A DNA stretch of 64,000 bases, from positions 62,001 through 126,000 of the forward strand of contig JBARUK010000027.1 of the NCBI GenBank assembly GCA_049645705.1. Reading direction: 5' to 3'. Made by a program: the position numbers and the translations under genes. Below are positions 18,410 through 26,265 of the stretch, piece after piece. Position 1 is the stretch's first letter. Every line of letters begins with the position of its first letter. A model generated the notes under the pieces. It worked only from the letters and a program-made list of their open reading frames with translations. It searched no databases and was not told where the DNA came from. The DNA is from JBGNFV01 sp049645705. Its GTDB lineage: Bacteria; Bacteroidota; Bacteroidia; Cytophagales; Cyclobacteriaceae.

Positions 18410-18655
18410 ATGAAAAAGAAATTCACTCTGAACGATCTGGCTATCAAGAGCTTCATTACTGAACAGTCGATGAGAAAAATGAAGGGCGGAGCTACGGTAG
18501 AAGCCAATTGTACTGCGTACCCTGTATGCGCCGGTTCTACCTCCTGTGCCACCAGGGGAGGAGAGGCCTGTACGCAATACGATTGCGATGACAGCGCCGG
18601 TTGTCATAGCGTGGCCGGTCCCGGCTGTAGCGGTACTGTGCCTTGTATGAACTAA
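18410..18655 (+). CDS. Cysteine-rich lanthipeptide-like (pinensin-type leader) precursor peptide
   Basis: An 81-residue peptide. Residues 1-27 form a leader: MKKKFTLNDLAIKSF, then ITEQ, ending in KMKGG, a double-glycine processing site. The pattern L-x-x-L-x-Φ-x-SF-Φ-T followed by KGG is typical of class I/pinensin-family lanthipeptide leaders in Bacteroidota. The 54-residue core (28-81) has eight cysteines at 34, 40, 46, 54, 59, 65, 73 and 79, with many Ser/Thr between them, suiting thioether ring formation. There is no dehydratase, cyclase or transporter gene in the window, so modification would be in trans. It has its own hairpin terminator. Type and maturation are inferred. Confidence 0.75.
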   Translation: MKKKFTLNDLAIKSFITEQSMRKMKGGATVEANCTAYPVCAGSTSCATRGGEACTQYDCDDSAGCHSVAGPGCSGTVPCMN

Positions 18656-18661
18656 TCTAAG

Positions 18662-18690
18662 AAGCCGTCCGAAGGGCGGCTTTGCCTTTA
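18662..18690 (+). terminator. Hairpin between lanthipeptide-like gene and csaA
   Basis: AAGCCGTCC (18662-18670) pairs with GGGCGGCTT (18674-18682), with one G-T pair and a GAA loop, and is followed by a short T-rich stretch. It lies 7 bases after the precursor stop and overlaps the region just before the convergent csaA stop. Confidence 0.7.
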
Positions 18691-19023
18691 CCCTATCCGC
18701 ACACCATTTTTACCCGGCAGTGAGGTCTGCAGCAGATTGACGCCGTCTTCTTCCACTGCACCCAGTACCAGGCATTCGCTCATAAAGTTCGCTATCTGCT
18801 TAGGCGGAAAATTGACTACCGCCACTACCTGCTTTCCTATCAGGTCTTCCGGACGGTATTTATCAGTGATCTGTGCTGAAGTTTTCTTCTGGCCCAACTC
18901 TCCGAAGTCTATCACCATCTTATAGGCCGGTTTCCGGGCTTTGTCAAATACCTCAGCGGTGACGATCGTACCCGTTCTGATGTCTACTTTTTGAAAATCT
19001 TCCCAGGATAAGTCATTCGGCAT
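18688..19023 (-). CDS. csaA: CsaA-like tRNA-binding-domain protein
   Basis: A 111-residue protein when started at the ATG at 19023 (MPNDLSWEDFQKVDIR), which leaves a 14-base gap after crtW; an upstream in-frame start would overlap crtW. It is a single OB-fold tRNA-binding (EMAP/Trbp111) domain with KVDIRTGTIV, AYKMVIDFGELG and KQVVAVVNFPPKQIANFMSE. CsaA was described as a secretion-related chaperone and dimerises. It is the last gene of the carotenoid operon, probably by chance of gene order rather than function. Confidence 0.88.
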   Translation of the reverse strand: MPNDLSWEDFQKVDIRTGTIVTAEVFDKARKPAYKMVIDFGELGQKKTSAQITDKYRPEDLIGKQVVAVVNFPPKQIANFMSECLVLGAVEEDGVNLLQTSLPGKNGVRIG

Positions 19024-19037
19024 AGCTATGAAGTGAT

Positions 19038-19736
19038 TTATTTGGTCTGAAGCTTTTCTTTCACTTTCCAGAGCTTCCACCAGGGTGTGGCAGGGCTGGC
19101 GTGGTGCTCATAATGATAGCCGAAAAAGTAGCAGGTAAAGAACGCTATAACGTGATTCTTAGCCTGTGAACGGCTTTTGTATTTATTATCGTCACTATGA
19201 TCCCCCTTATGAGGCAGGTAGGTGCCGAAATAAAACAGTTGTAAAGTAGACAGTACCGAGGGTATGATCCAGAAAAGGATCAGATTGGGCCGGTCAAAGA
19301 ATAAAAGCAGGGTATGATAGGTGACGGCCATGGCTAGTATCTGCCAGATGACTACATACTGGCGTGCAAAACTTATGTACCAGGGCAGAAACCCTCCTGT
19401 ATGATAGTCAGGGTCATCGTCTGTAGCTACAAAACGATGGTGCTGGTGATGCTTGCGGTTCAGGCGGGGGTACCAGTTGTAGGCAAACAGCAGAGCAGCT
19501 ACAAAGCCTATGGCCTTATTGGCCTTACGATTAGCAGAAACCACCCCATGCATGGCATCATGTGCTGTTATAAAAAGCCCTGTATACAGGTGAGTCTGCA
19601 CCAGCACACCCAGGTATACCCAGGGAGAGAAGGGACTTACGGGCATATTCAGCAGCACACCCAGAGAGATAAACCACAGGCTGATAATAGCCATACCTAT
19701 CCAGGCGCCCGTATGTTTCTGCCGGTAAGTTTTCAT
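19038..19736 (-). CDS. crtW: Beta-carotene ketolase, CrtW type
   Basis: A 232-residue membrane di-iron oxygenase of the fatty-acid-desaturase fold. All three histidine boxes are present: LFITAHDAMHG, NRKHHQHHRF and FGYHYEHH. The first is close to characterised CrtW sequences. CrtW adds the 4-keto group to beta-ionone rings, as in flexixanthin or astaxanthin. It lies in the carotenoid operon between ispH and csaA. A generic fatty acid desaturase is less likely given the boxes, the length and the context. Confidence 0.87.
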   Translation of the reverse strand: MKTYRQKHTGAWIGMAIISLWFISLGVLLNMPVSPFSPWVYLGVLVQTHLYTGLFITAHDAMHGVVSANRKANKAIGFVAALLFAYNWYPRLNRKHHQHHRFVATDDDPDYHTGGFLPWYISFARQYVVIWQILAMAVTYHTLLLFFDRPNLILFWIIPSVLSTLQLFYFGTYLPHKGDHSDDNKYKSRSQAKNHVIAFFTCYFFGYHYEHHASPATPWWKLWKVKEKLQTK

Positions 19737-19748
19737 TGTTTTATACGA

Positions 19749-20609
19749 TCACATAGAGTGTAGCCGGTCGCGTACTTCCTGCATAAGCCACATAGGCGTA
19801 GAGGTAGCTCCGCAGATGCCTACCGTATCGCTCTGCCCGAACCAGTCGGATTGCAGGTCGCTACATGAAGATACGAAAAAGGTATTGTCATTGCGCTCTT
19901 TGCAGACCTGGTACAGCACCTTGCCATTGCTGGACTTGGTGCCGGACACAAACACTACCTTATCAAAACGAGACGCGAAATCGCGTAGTTCCTTGTCGCG
20001 GTTAGATACCTGCCGACAGATCGTATCATTTACATTTACATTGGTTCCGGAGCTTTTCAGGGTATCGGCTATTTCATAGAAGCTATCCGTGCTCTTAGTT
20101 GTCTGGCTGTACAGAGTAATGTCGTCAGGCAGATCATTCAGGTCTAGTTCGTTTATATCCTGGAATACGGTGGCCTCGCCGAGGGTTTGCCCCAGCAGAC
20201 CCTGGACTTCTGCATGGCCGTGCTTGCCGTAGAGGTAAATAGTATCGCCACGGCTGTGGCTGTTCCTGATACGGTTCTGCAGCTTCAGCACCACCGGGCA
20301 GCTTGCATCTATCAGGGTAAGATTGTTCTGTAGGGCCAGCTTGTAGGTAGAAGGGGGCTCCCCGTGGGCCCTGATAAGTACTTTTTCGTTGGTAAGTACT
20401 TTCAGTTCTTCATGGTCTATGATGGCAAGTCCTTTTTTCCTCAGCCTCTCTACTTCCTCATCGTTATGCACAATGTCTCCCAGGCAATATAGCTTGTCTT
20501 CTTCTTCGAGAATATCCTCGGCCATCTCAATGGCATATACCACCCCGAAGCAGAATCCGCTGTTTGTATCGATCTCAATACGCAGGTTCTTCATGGACGG
20601 CACCCTCAT
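19749..20609 (-). CDS. ispH: 4-hydroxy-3-methylbut-2-enyl diphosphate reductase
   Basis: A 286-residue iron-sulfur enzyme performing the last step of the MEP pathway, yielding IPP and DMAPP. The three cluster-binding cysteines sit in SGFCFGV, DASCPVV and NDTICRQVSNRD, with the C-terminal GICGATSTPMWLMQEV helix. Its start codon overlaps the crtB stop by one base, so translation is coupled to carotenoid synthesis. Placement in the operon raises precursor supply together with pigment genes. It could be a dedicated copy or the only one. Confidence 0.93.
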   Translation of the reverse strand: MRVPSMKNLRIEIDTNSGFCFGVVYAIEMAEDILEEEDKLYCLGDIVHNDEEVERLRKKGLAIIDHEELKVLTNEKVLIRAHGEPPSTYKLALQNNLTLIDASCPVVLKLQNRIRNSHSRGDTIYLYGKHGHAEVQGLLGQTLGEATVFQDINELDLNDLPDDITLYSQTTKSTDSFYEIADTLKSSGTNVNVNDTICRQVSNRDKELRDFASRFDKVVFVSGTKSSNGKVLYQVCKERNDNTFFVSSCSDLQSDWFGQSDTVGICGATSTPMWLMQEVRDRLHSM

Positions 20610-21442
20610 TACATAAAGTTGAACTGGTGACGGAAATAGGTTTTTACGAGCAGGGCAAACTTCCGCTGGTTAGGGATACGGATGCGTTCGCTCAGAATGT
20701 CAGCAGCATGGCAGCGCTTGATCTTGGTAAATAGATTGAGGTAATAATTATAAGCAAGGTATACGCCCCACCTGGCCTCTTTGGGCAGGTTCAGAATGCC
20801 CTCGAAGGCATCATTAAAATCATCCTGAATGTCGTCTTCTATACGGCACTTTTCTTCCCCGGAGAACTGCGTGAAATCCACACCGGGAAAGTATACCCTC
20901 CCTCTCTCCTCAAAGTCAGCCTGCACGTCACGCAGAAAATTGACTTTTTGAAAGGCGGCTCCTAATTTTCTGGCTGGTTCCTTAAGACGGTCAAACAGTT
21001 CCTTATCGCCCTCACAGAACACGCGAAGGCACATAAGGCCTACCACCTCAGCCGAGCCGTATATGTAGGTATCGTACAGTTTGTCGGAGTACTCATTATG
21101 GTGCAGGTCCATTTCCATGCTATCCAGGAAAGCTTCTATCAGATCATGCTCTATATCATAGGCATGAACTACCTCCTGGAATGAGTGTAGTACGGGGTTT
21201 GTGCTAATGCGCTCTTTTAGCGCGAGCCGGGTATCCTGGCGGTATCTTTCCAGCAGAGAGGCTTTATCATGGTTATGGAAGGTATCTACTATTTCATCAG
21301 CATAGCGAACATAGCCGTATATTCCGAATATGGGATAGTGAAATTTCTTATGCAGTGTCTTTATCCCCAGCGTAAAGGAGGTGCTGTAATGCTCGGTTAT
21401 CAGCTTGCTGCATTTGAATGTGGTAAGTGAATATAGATCCAT
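20609..21442 (-). CDS. crtB: Phytoene synthase
   Basis: A 277-residue all-helical prenyl synthase that condenses two GGPP into phytoene. The two aspartate-rich motifs are visible as YADEIVDTF (first) and LRDVQADFEERGRVYFP (second). It shares operon position with crtI upstream and ispH downstream and overlaps the latter by one base. A squalene synthase is less likely because of the context and the second motif. Confidence 0.93.
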   Translation of the reverse strand: MDLYSLTTFKCSKLITEHYSTSFTLGIKTLHKKFHYPIFGIYGYVRYADEIVDTFHNHDKASLLERYRQDTRLALKERISTNPVLHSFQEVVHAYDIEHDLIEAFLDSMEMDLHHNEYSDKLYDTYIYGSAEVVGLMCLRVFCEGDKELFDRLKEPARKLGAAFQKVNFLRDVQADFEERGRVYFPGVDFTQFSGEEKCRIEDDIQDDFNDAFEGILNLPKEARWGVYLAYNYYLNLFTKIKRCHAADILSERIRIPNQRKFALLVKTYFRHQFNFM

Positions 21443-21465
21443 GTTGACGATTCTAAGGCTAAAAA

Positions 21466-22950
21466 TTACCAGTTTTTGCTCTCTCTGGCTACTTCTCCCG
21501 CTACTACCTGCCCTGATATAAGGCTGGGAGGCACACCGGGACCCGGCACAGTCAGTTGCCCGGTATAATAAAGATTGGAAACCTTCCTGTTTTTAAAGGA
21601 TGGCTTCAGTATAGCAGTTTGTTTGAGCGTGTTAGCAAGCCCGTAGGCATTGCCTTTAAAAGCGTGATAGTCGTCTACAAAGTCTTTATGCGCGTAGGTC
21701 TTTCTGACAATAACAGCATCAGAAATATTCTCTCCGGTAAGGCGTTCAAGCCTTTTCATTACCAAACGGTAATATTTCTCTCTTGTTTCAGTAGTATCCT
21801 TCAGGCCCGGCGCCACGGGCACCAATATAAACAGATTTTCCATTCCTTCCGGCGCTACCGAGTTGTCAGTTTTGCCGGGTGCACTTACGTAAAAGAGCGG
21901 GTTTTCAGGCCACTGCGGATCGTCATAGATCTCACGGGCATGTTTTTCAAAATCCTCATCAAAAAAGAGGTTGTGATGAAGAAGATTCTTGACCCTTTTA
22001 CTTACTCCCAGGTAATAGATCAGGGCAGAGGGCGCCATGGTTCTGCTTTCCCAATATGACTCAGAGTAATTTCTCAGATCGGCAGGAAGCAGCGCCCGGT
22101 CTGTGTGATGGTAGTCTGCTCCGCTTACTACAGCATCGCAGGGTATCACACCCTTGTCAGTCACTACTTCGGTAATAGTTTTACCGGAATAGTTAAACGA
22201 TAGTACCTTATGACCCATCTTAAACGATACGCCCATTTCCTTAGCCAATGCTACCATGCCTTCCACTACCTTATGCATCCCTCCGTCGGGATACCAGGTG
22301 CCCAGCTTCATATCCGCATAGTTCATAAGTGAATATAAGGCCGGCGTATTTTGTGGCGTAGCACCCAGAAAGAGCACAGGAAACTCAACTAACTGCAATA
22401 ATTTACTATCTGAAAAAAACTTTCTGGCATGGGAGCTGAAAGATTTGAAGACATCCATGCGTAAAACGTCGAATAGCAATCGCAGACTGGCAAATTCCGT
22501 CAATGAGCGGCTGGGCTTCTTTACCAGCTTATTCATACCTACTTCGTACTTATAGGCTGCCTGTGCCAAAAATTTTTCGAGGTTTGCCGCGCTGCCTTTT
22601 TCATAAGTTTCGAACATCTGCAACAACTGCGTGAAGTCTGCGGGCACATGCATTACTTCATCCTGCCCGAAGTATACAGCATACGAGGGGTCCAGTCTTT
22701 TAAGGTTATAATAGTCAGAAGGCTTTTTACCAAACCGCCCGAAGTATTCCTCAAATACATCGGGCATCCAGTACCAGCTCGGCCCCATATCGAAGGTAAA
22801 GCCACCTTCCTCAAATTTTCTGGCACGGCCACCGGGCACCTCATGCTGTTCGACAACGGTGACGTTAAAACCAAGTTGGGCCAGGCTTGTGGCGGCTGAT
22901 ATGCCGGCAAAACCTGACCCAACAATAATGACATTATGTTTTTTACTCAT
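21466..22950 (-). CDS. crtI: Phytoene desaturase
   Basis: A 494-residue flavoprotein with an N-terminal dinucleotide fold (IIVGSGFAGISAATSLA, then VVEQHEVPGGRA) and the C-terminal CrtI signature TGQLTVPGPGVPPSLISGQ. It introduces double bases into phytoene to give lycopene. The gene starts 21 bases after the ECF sigma factor ends and 23 bases before crtB, inside the carotenoid operon. A CrtD-type 3,4-desaturase reading cannot be fully excluded, but pairing with crtB favours CrtI. Confidence 0.92.
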   Translation of the reverse strand: MSKKHNVIIVGSGFAGISAATSLAQLGFNVTVVEQHEVPGGRARKFEEGGFTFDMGPSWYWMPDVFEEYFGRFGKKPSDYYNLKRLDPSYAVYFGQDEVMHVPADFTQLLQMFETYEKGSAANLEKFLAQAAYKYEVGMNKLVKKPSRSLTEFASLRLLFDVLRMDVFKSFSSHARKFFSDSKLLQLVEFPVLFLGATPQNTPALYSLMNYADMKLGTWYPDGGMHKVVEGMVALAKEMGVSFKMGHKVLSFNYSGKTITEVVTDKGVIPCDAVVSGADYHHTDRALLPADLRNYSESYWESRTMAPSALIYYLGVSKRVKNLLHHNLFFDEDFEKHAREIYDDPQWPENPLFYVSAPGKTDNSVAPEGMENLFILVPVAPGLKDTTETREKYYRLVMKRLERLTGENISDAVIVRKTYAHKDFVDDYHAFKGNAYGLANTLKQTAILKPSFKNRKVSNLYYTGQLTVPGPGVPPSLISGQVVAGEVARESKNW

Positions 22951-22971
22951 CTAGCAAAAGAAGTTCTGCTT

Positions 22972-23481
22972 TTAGTGCCTGGAATAATTTTTTAGTTGAC
23001 CTTTGAGTTCTTTCCGGGCAATATGAATTCTGTTTTTCACAGTTCCAATAGGAATTTCGAGCTTGTCTGCAATTTCATGGTATTTGAATCCTCTGAAATG
23101 CATCATAAATGGTGTGCGGTAGGCATCGTCCAGTCCTTTGATGGCTTGGTTGATGTCTTTGAGGGCAAAGCTACTATAAGCCAGGTTATCAGTAGTATTG
23201 CTTGATGAGTTTATGTAGTGGAGGTTGTCAGTAGTATCGATGAAGGTATTTCTTCTTACCATTCTCTGGTAGTTGGTAATGAAGGTATTCTTCATAATGG
23301 TATATAACCATGCCTTCAGGTTAGTACCGTCTGTAAACTTATCGCGATTTGTAAACGCCTTAAGTACAGTCTCCTGAAGCAAATCGTTAGCCTCTTCCAT
23401 ATCCTTAGTCAGTTTAAGGGCAAATGGCTTAAGAGAACGACACATTTTGTTGATGGAGTAACTGAATTCGAGTGCTGTCAT
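22972..23481 (-). CDS. ECF-type RNA polymerase sigma factor of the carotenoid operon
   Basis: A 169-residue sigma-70 family protein with only region 2 (residues about 10-80, including DLLQETVLKAFTNRDKF and NLKAWLYTIMKNTFI) and region 4 (about 115-165, with GFKYHEIADKLEIPIGTVKNRI). No anti-sigma gene is adjacent. It sits directly between the CarH-like regulator and crtI. By analogy with Myxococcus CarQ and many Bacteroidota crt loci, it probably directs pigment-gene transcription in response to light or stress. That role is inference. Confidence 0.9.
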   Translation of the reverse strand: MTALEFSYSINKMCRSLKPFALKLTKDMEEANDLLQETVLKAFTNRDKFTDGTNLKAWLYTIMKNTFITNYQRMVRRNTFIDTTDNLHYINSSSNTTDNLAYSSFALKDINQAIKGLDDAYRTPFMMHFRGFKYHEIADKLEIPIGTVKNRIHIARKELKGQLKNYSRH

Positions 23482-23746
23482 GGTTTAAAAAGTTTTTCTA
23501 AGACTGAAAATTTAAAAATGACCTTGTTGAAAAAATCGTGTAGGTAAGGCCTAACTGAAAACTAGAAAAAAATAATTTAAAAGTACATATAGAACGAGTG
23601 TAAAAATTTATGTGCTTTAAATACTAGTTGCTACACTTTTTATTACGGCAGTAAGATGCAAAGGTTGTGAGTTTGGGGAGCTTTTGTTGGGAAAAGTTAA
23701 ACAAAAATAACAATTCACCATAAAATGCACTAAAATCTTACATGCT

Positions 23747-24661
23747 TCATGCATGCCTTTCTGAAGGCTCTAATACAGGGTCTGATTCTGATAAGAATCC
23801 GATAAAATCCTCTATACGGCTAAATAAGCGAGAGTTGCTTTTCAGGTTTGGCTGGATGGCAGCTACCTGGTAGCCGGAAAGCAGTACCTCAGATTGTGGA
23901 AAAGTTTCACCAAGTTTATCAACATACGCCTGGACTTCTTCCTGTCGTGGTACAGAAGTCAATATGGTGACGATGTATTCCGGACTATGTACTTTATATA
24001 CTGAAACCAGGTCTTCAAATGGCAGACTTTGCCCGAGGTATATTCCCCTGTACCCCCGGCTTTTGATAAGGTAATAACAAAATAGCAGGTTGAGCTCATG
24101 AAGCTCTCCTTCCGGCAGGTAGAGCAGGAACTTCTTATTGTCATTATTATTAGGTACAAACTGGCCGTCTATGGCCACTATAATCTTGTGCCGGACCAGA
24201 TTGCTGATAAAATGCTCCTGGGCCGGATTGATGGCCCCGGTCTGCCACAGTACACCTATCTTGGATAAGAAGGGGTAGATGATATTGATCATCGTATTTT
24301 CAAATCCCAGTTGAAGAATATTGGTGGACATAGTTTTTTCAAACCGGTCTTCGTCCAGGTCAATCATACTTAACGTGAGGGCATGTATCTGGTCAGGATA
24401 CTTCAGGTTCTTTTCCGTGATCTTGATGACCTCTTCCAGCATCTCCCTTTCGTTCATCTTGGCGATCTTGCTGATCTTGAAGCCATAGTCTTTAAGAAGA
24501 GAGACGTTGAGGATAAGCTTCAGGTCCTTATCATCGTAGTATCTGATGTTAGTATCGGTTCGTTTGGGGTTGAGAAAATTATAGCGTTGCTCCCATATTC
24601 GGAGAGTATGGGCTTTAATACCGCTCAAATGCTCTAAATCCTTAATTGAATACGTACTCAC
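23747..24661 (-). CDS. MerR-family regulator with a cobalamin-binding domain, CarH/LitR-like
   Basis: A 304-residue repressor-type protein. Residues 1-75 are a MerR winged helix (IKAHTLRIWEQRYNFLNP). Residues about 85-160 are the helical bundle with the adenosylcobalamin-contacting W139 and E149-H150, spaced as in CarH. Residues about 175-295 form the B12-binding Rossmann domain with the putative cobalt-ligating H188 (EGELHELN). CarH uses adenosylcobalamin as a light sensor: dark tetramers repress, light releases DNA. Translation starts at GTG. It lies between crtZ and the ECF sigma gene. Light sensing is inferred from conserved ligands. Confidence 0.9.
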   Translation of the reverse strand: MSTYSIKDLEHLSGIKAHTLRIWEQRYNFLNPKRTDTNIRYYDDKDLKLILNVSLLKDYGFKISKIAKMNEREMLEEVIKITEKNLKYPDQIHALTLSMIDLDEDRFEKTMSTNILQLGFENTMINIIYPFLSKIGVLWQTGAINPAQEHFISNLVRHKIIVAIDGQFVPNNNDNKKFLLYLPEGELHELNLLFCYYLIKSRGYRGIYLGQSLPFEDLVSVYKVHSPEYIVTILTSVPRQEEVQAYVDKLGETFPQSEVLLSGYQVAAIQPNLKSNSRLFSRIEDFIGFLSESDPVLEPSERHA

Positions 24662-24703
24662 ATCCTTTTAATTTGACCTGTAAAAAGCATGGAACGGGCT
24701 TTT

Positions 24704-25150
24704 CTACCGCTTTCTGAAATAATGCTTTGCCACGACCAGCAATCCGAATGATACGGCACCGTCCCTTTGAGGCGACTTGTGGTGGTCTCTGTGCGCCTTG
24801 GTTATACCTTTCAGATAAGAACTCCCTGGCTTCATGTCGGTGCGGATTCGCTTATGTATGATCATGTCGTGTAAAATAAAATACACTACACCATACAGTG
24901 TGATACCGCAACCTATCCAGAAGTAGGGATTGAGTTCCTGCACGCCGATGATGATAAAAATCACGGCGATGGAGCCGAACAGCGCTGAAAAGAGATCATT
25001 CCACTCAAAGAAGCCCTTGTAAGGCACATGATGTGTTTTGTGAATGTGCCACAATACACCATGCATCACATACTTGTGAAAAACCCAACTGAAAAGCTCC
25101 ATTCCGGCAAAGCTTACTAGCAGAATTCCTATACCAATGAATATATCCAT
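24704..25150 (-). CDS. crtZ: Beta-carotene 3-hydroxylase, CrtZ type
   Basis: A 148-residue membrane protein of the fatty acid hydroxylase family. The histidine motifs are HKYVMHG, HKTHH, HDMIIHKR and HRDHH, the set typical of CrtZ. It hydroxylates beta-ionone rings at C3. Together with crtW this predicts a 3-hydroxy-4-keto ring, as in flexixanthin. It is second in the operon, 33 bases after the cruF-like gene. Confidence 0.93.
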   Translation of the reverse strand: MDIFIGIGILLVSFAGMELFSWVFHKYVMHGVLWHIHKTHHVPYKGFFEWNDLFSALFGSIAVIFIIIGVQELNPYFWIGCGITLYGVVYFILHDMIIHKRIRTDMKPGSSYLKGITKAHRDHHKSPQRDGAVSFGLLVVAKHYFRKR

Positions 25151-25183
25151 AAACCGTCAAAAGATACCATTGTTTAAATGAGA

Positions 25184-25873
25184 TTAAACAATGCTTAAGT
25201 ACACAAAAAGGGTTAAGAAGAACAACAACTGGATTATAAACACAGGCAGTGCCATGGGGTTTTGTTTGTTGAACTTTAGCCGGTAAAAAATAAGCAGTAT
25301 AAGGAAGGCTATTAGCAGCCAGCCGATGTAGTTGCCCCAGGGAATAATGCCTCCCTGCCACTGCCAGAAGTCGTACTGTATAGCTACCGGCTCTATGATC
25401 ACATCCAGAAGTACCAGTCCCATAGAGCCGATAAAGGCCTTAAGTACATCAGGGAGAGGCAATTGGTTACAGAGCACACCGCTGATACAGGTAAGGGAGA
25501 TCCAGTTGAGTCCGATGACGAGCGGAACTCCGAGCAGCTTAGGCCCGAGGGTCTTGCCATATGCATAATCTCCGAAGAGATAGCCGGTGTTAACACCGAT
25601 GGCCTCAGCTATGAATCCCAGGGTAAAAGCGCTTGCGATATAAATAATGAAACGGCTGCTGCGCGTCTGCTGAAAGTACAGAAGAACCGCAGTCATGCAT
25701 ATCAGGTTAAAGGGAGTAAGTAGTAAAAAAAGATCGCGGAGACCAGGGGTGATATAGCCGATAAGGCCGGCCAGGTGCATAACGGATAGTAAACCTACTG
25801 CCCAGAAGTAAACTTTACCGGCCGGTTTTTTTTTATACAATACAGAAGTTTCTTCAACTGGATCTGACGACAT
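25184..25873 (-). CDS. cruF: Carotenoid biosynthesis membrane protein, CruF-like (carotenoid 1,2-hydratase family)
   Basis: A 229-residue protein with about seven membrane helices. The signature GFIAEAIGVNTGYLFGDYAYG followed by LGPKLLGVP is that of the PF04240 carotenoid family, which includes CruF. CruF hydrates the psi end of carotenoids, giving the tertiary hydroxyl found in myxol, bacterioruberin and flexixanthin. It opens the carotenoid operon and is divergent from the DUF4286 gene, with a palindrome in the shared promoter region. The exact reaction is inferred from the family. Confidence 0.8.
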   Translation of the reverse strand: MSSDPVEETSVLYKKKPAGKVYFWAVGLLSVMHLAGLIGYITPGLRDLFLLLTPFNLICMTAVLLYFQQTRSSRFIIYIASAFTLGFIAEAIGVNTGYLFGDYAYGKTLGPKLLGVPLVIGLNWISLTCISGVLCNQLPLPDVLKAFIGSMGLVLLDVIIEPVAIQYDFWQWQGGIIPWGNYIGWLLIAFLILLIFYRLKFNKQNPMALPVFIIQLLFFLTLFVYLSIV

Positions 25874-25890
25874 AATTACCTGCTACAAAA

Positions 25891-25907
25891 TACCTGATGC
25901 TCAGGTA
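25891..25907. promoter_or_regulatory. 17-bp palindrome (TACCTGA-N3-TCAGGTA) in the carotenoid operon promoter
   Basis: Two perfect 7-bp arms with a 3-base spacer, 18 bases upstream of the cruF-like start. On the minus strand it lies between a TTTG and TATTTTG, 17 bases apart, which resemble the -33 and -7 boxes. A regulator bound here would block the promoter. The CarH-like MerR protein of the same operon is the natural candidate. Confidence 0.5.
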
Positions 25908-25931
25908 GCCAAAATTTTGAACAAATTCTTA

Positions 25932-25939
25932 TAGTTTTG
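25932..25939 (+). promoter_or_regulatory. -7 promoter box of the DUF4286 gene
   Basis: TAGTTTTG matches TAnnTTTG. It predicts transcription start close to 25946, after the first possible ATG (25942), which supports the ATG at 25963 as the real start. Confidence 0.5.
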
Positions 25940-25962
25940 CAATGCAAAAAGATACAGACCAT

Positions 25963-26265
25963 ATGGTGATATACAATGTGACGGTAAACGTAAACAACGA
26001 GATCCTGGATGACTGGATGTCTTTTATGAAAGAGACACACATTCCGGATGTGATGAATACGGGCTTTTTTACCGGGCATCGTTTTCTCAGGCTGGTCAAG
26101 CAGGAGCAGGAGGGTACTACCTATTGCATACAGTACTTTACCGATACGCTTGCTAAGCTACAGCAGTACATGTCTGCCGAGGCGCCCCGCCTGCAGCAGG
26201 ACGTGGCCTCCCGCTACGGGGAGAAAGCCCTGGCTTTCCGCACCATACTGGAGTCTGTAGACTAA
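25963..26265 (+). CDS. DUF4286 family protein
   Basis: A 100-residue protein if started at 25963 (MVIYNVTVNV), the usual family beginning; an ATG at 25942 would add seven residues but lies before the predicted transcript start. It has the DUF4286 pattern of a small ferredoxin-like fold, with WMSFMKETHIPDVM and a FTGHRFLRL strand. The function of the family is unknown. It ends overlapping by four bases with the convergent GNAT gene. Confidence 0.85.
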   Translation: MVIYNVTVNVNNEILDDWMSFMKETHIPDVMNTGFFTGHRFLRLVKQEQEGTTYCIQYFTDTLAKLQQYMSAEAPRLQQDVASRYGEKALAFRTILESVD

